Shown here piece after piece: positions 6,663-7,703 of a DNA stretch of 7,703 bases. How positions within the stretch are numbered: the first letter of the stretch is position 1; each line of letters begins with the position of its first letter. The position numbers and the translations under genes were made by a program. Origin of the DNA: JAKPUX01 sp964436305 (GTDB lineage Bacteria > Zhuqueibacterota > Zhuqueibacteria > Residuimicrobiales > Residuimicrobiaceae); NCBI GenBank assembly GCA_964436305.1, contig CAYTCI010000131.1, positions 1-7,703 on the forward strand, written 5' to 3'. Below the pieces are notes generated by a model. The model was not told the DNA's origin. It made no database searches and worked only from the letters and a program-made list of their open reading frames with translations.

Positions 6663-7703
6663 TTAATTTTGCGCTCCCTCTTTTCTTTCCGCCAGGGGAA
6701 GTGAAACAGTGAAGACCGTCCCCTCCTCGTAGACCGACTCGGCTTCGATGCGCCCGGCATAGCTGTCGATGATCTTTTTCACCAGGGTCAGGCCCAATCC
6801 GGTGCCGGTGATCGCGCGGGTGTGCGGATTTTTTGCCCGGAAGAATTCCTCAAAGAGTCTCTCCTTCTCTTCCGGTTTCATGCCGATACCGCTGTCCTGG
6901 ACGGTCAAGCGGGCGTAGCCCTTCTCCCGGGCGGTTTGCAGCCGGATCGAGCCCTGCGGACGATTATATTTGATGGCGTTGGAGATCAGATTGGTGAGAA
7001 TCCGCTGAATTTCCTCACGGTCGGCATCGATCATCAGGTCGTGTGTCAATTCCAGTTTGAGACTGAGGCCGTTTTTTTCGATTTCGTTGGCGAAAAAATC
7101 GCTGACCGACTGGACCTGGGCGGAGAGATCGAGGCGCTCGATCTCGCGACGCACCTTGCCAGCCTGGATCCGGGAGATATTGAGCAGGTCGTTGATCAGG
7201 CTGATCAGGCTCTTGCTGCGCTCCAGCGAGCGCCGCAGATAACTGTCATACACCTCCGGTTCATCGCCAAGGGATCGTTCCACCACCATTTCCAGATACC
7301 CCTGAATGGCGGTGATCGGAGCTTTGAGCTCATGCGCGGCCATGTTGACGAACTGGGATTTGAGCAACTCCAGCTGTTTGAGCTCGGAAATGTCGCGCAA
7401 GACCGAGACGAAACCGAGCACACGGTTCTGGTCGTCGCGAATCGGCGTGGTATTGGCCATGATTACGAGTTTGGCGGGGGGATGGATGACGAATTCCTGC
7501 TGCAAGCCCTGGAGACTCTCCTGCCGGTTGAAAATGTCGGTGATCATCGCCTGGAGATTCTCCGGCAGCACCTCACGGATGGAGCGGCCGATCACCAGAT
7601 CCTGCTGCAGATCGAGCAGCCGGGGATATTGCGGATTGAAGAGGACGACCTCGGCATCCTGGTTGAGCACCACGATCCCGTCTGCGATCGAGTTGATAAT
7701 GGT
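6663..7703 (-). CDS. PAS-containing sensor histidine kinase, C-terminal part (starts beyond the right edge)
   Basis: Sensor kinase that would autophosphorylate and pass phosphate to a response regulator not in this window. The frame stays open to 7703: ten residues (TIINSIADGI) precede the first GTG at 7673 and continue the PAS fold, so the gene is cut and its sensor or membrane part lies outside. In the visible 346 residues: PAS domain about 1-105 ending in a DISELKQ linker; HisKA with the phospho-acceptor His124 in AAHELKAP; N-box NLISNAIKYN (238-247); G1 DSGIGM (270-275); F-box FEEFFRA (284-290); G2 GTGLGL (300-305). The catalytic set is intact. No membrane segment is seen in the visible part. 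It is on the same strand as the hydrogenase genes, separated by an AT-rich gap; a regulatory link to them is possible but not shown. Confidence 0.93.
   Translation of the reverse strand, partial: TIINSIADGIVVLNQDAEVVLFNPQYPRLLDLQQDLVIGRSIREVLPENLQAMITDIFNRQESLQGLQQEFVIHPPAKLVIMANTTPIRDDQNRVLGFVSVLRDISELKQLELLKSQFVNMAAHELKAPITAIQGYLEMVVERSLGDEPEVYDSYLRRSLERSKSLISLINDLLNISRIQAGKVRREIERLDLSAQVQSVSDFFANEIEKNGLSLKLELTHDLMIDADREEIQRILTNLISNAIKYNRPQGSIRLQTAREKGYARLTVQDSGIGMKPEEKERLFEEFFRAKNPHTRAITGTGLGLTLVKKIIDSYAGRIEAESVYEEGTVFTVSLPLAERKEGAQN

Overview
The window reads as part of one anaerobe's [FeFe]-hydrogenase locus. Every convincing gene lies on the minus strand, so transcription runs from the right end to the left end. 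The DNA looks GC-rich, coding is dense and genes overlap or abut. The gene set (a NuoE/NuoF-coupled multi-cluster [FeFe] hydrogenase with DRTGG, PHP and GHKL-ATPase companions) is typical of strictly anaerobic fermenters, syntrophs and Desulfuromonadales-like or other Desulfobacterota/Firmicutes bacteria. I lean towards a Desulfobacterota-type organism from codon and protein style, but no marker gene settles it.

Layout in transcription order: (1) 7703-6663, the C-terminal part of a PAS sensor histidine kinase, cut by the window edge; (2) a 73-120 bp AT-rich gap, the best place for a promoter; (3) 6556-5357, a diverged MurF-like ligase without the UDP-MurNAc domain; (4) 5348-5004, a DRTGG protein; (5) 5003-4206, a PHP phosphoesterase; (6) 4209-3652, a free-standing GHKL ATPase; (7) an 87 bp gap with a hairpin; (8) 3565-3200, a thioredoxin-like [2Fe-2S] protein (HndB-like); (9) 3136-2660 HydC/NuoE-like; (10) 2667-1039 HydB/NuoF-like; (11) 985 to beyond position 1, the N-terminal 328 residues of HydA, starting at TTG.

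How they work together: HydC and HydB should form the FMN/NAD(H) module and pass electrons through the Fe-S chain of HydA to its H-cluster, so the complex makes or consumes H2 against NAD(H). The DRTGG-PHP-GHKL trio is a recognisable hydrogenase-linked set whose job is not established; regulation or assembly are both possible. The MurF-like ligase is the least expected member.

Most notable: HydB keeps its FMN/NADH site and NuoF [4Fe-4S] ligands, but its N-terminal thioredoxin-fold domain has lost all cluster cysteines and the usual C-terminal two-[4Fe-4S] domain is absent. That pattern fits a non-bifurcating NADH-dependent enzyme better than a classical ferredoxin/NADH-bifurcating one, though this is an inference. 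The MurF-like protein has lost several hallmark residues and may be a repurposed ligase.
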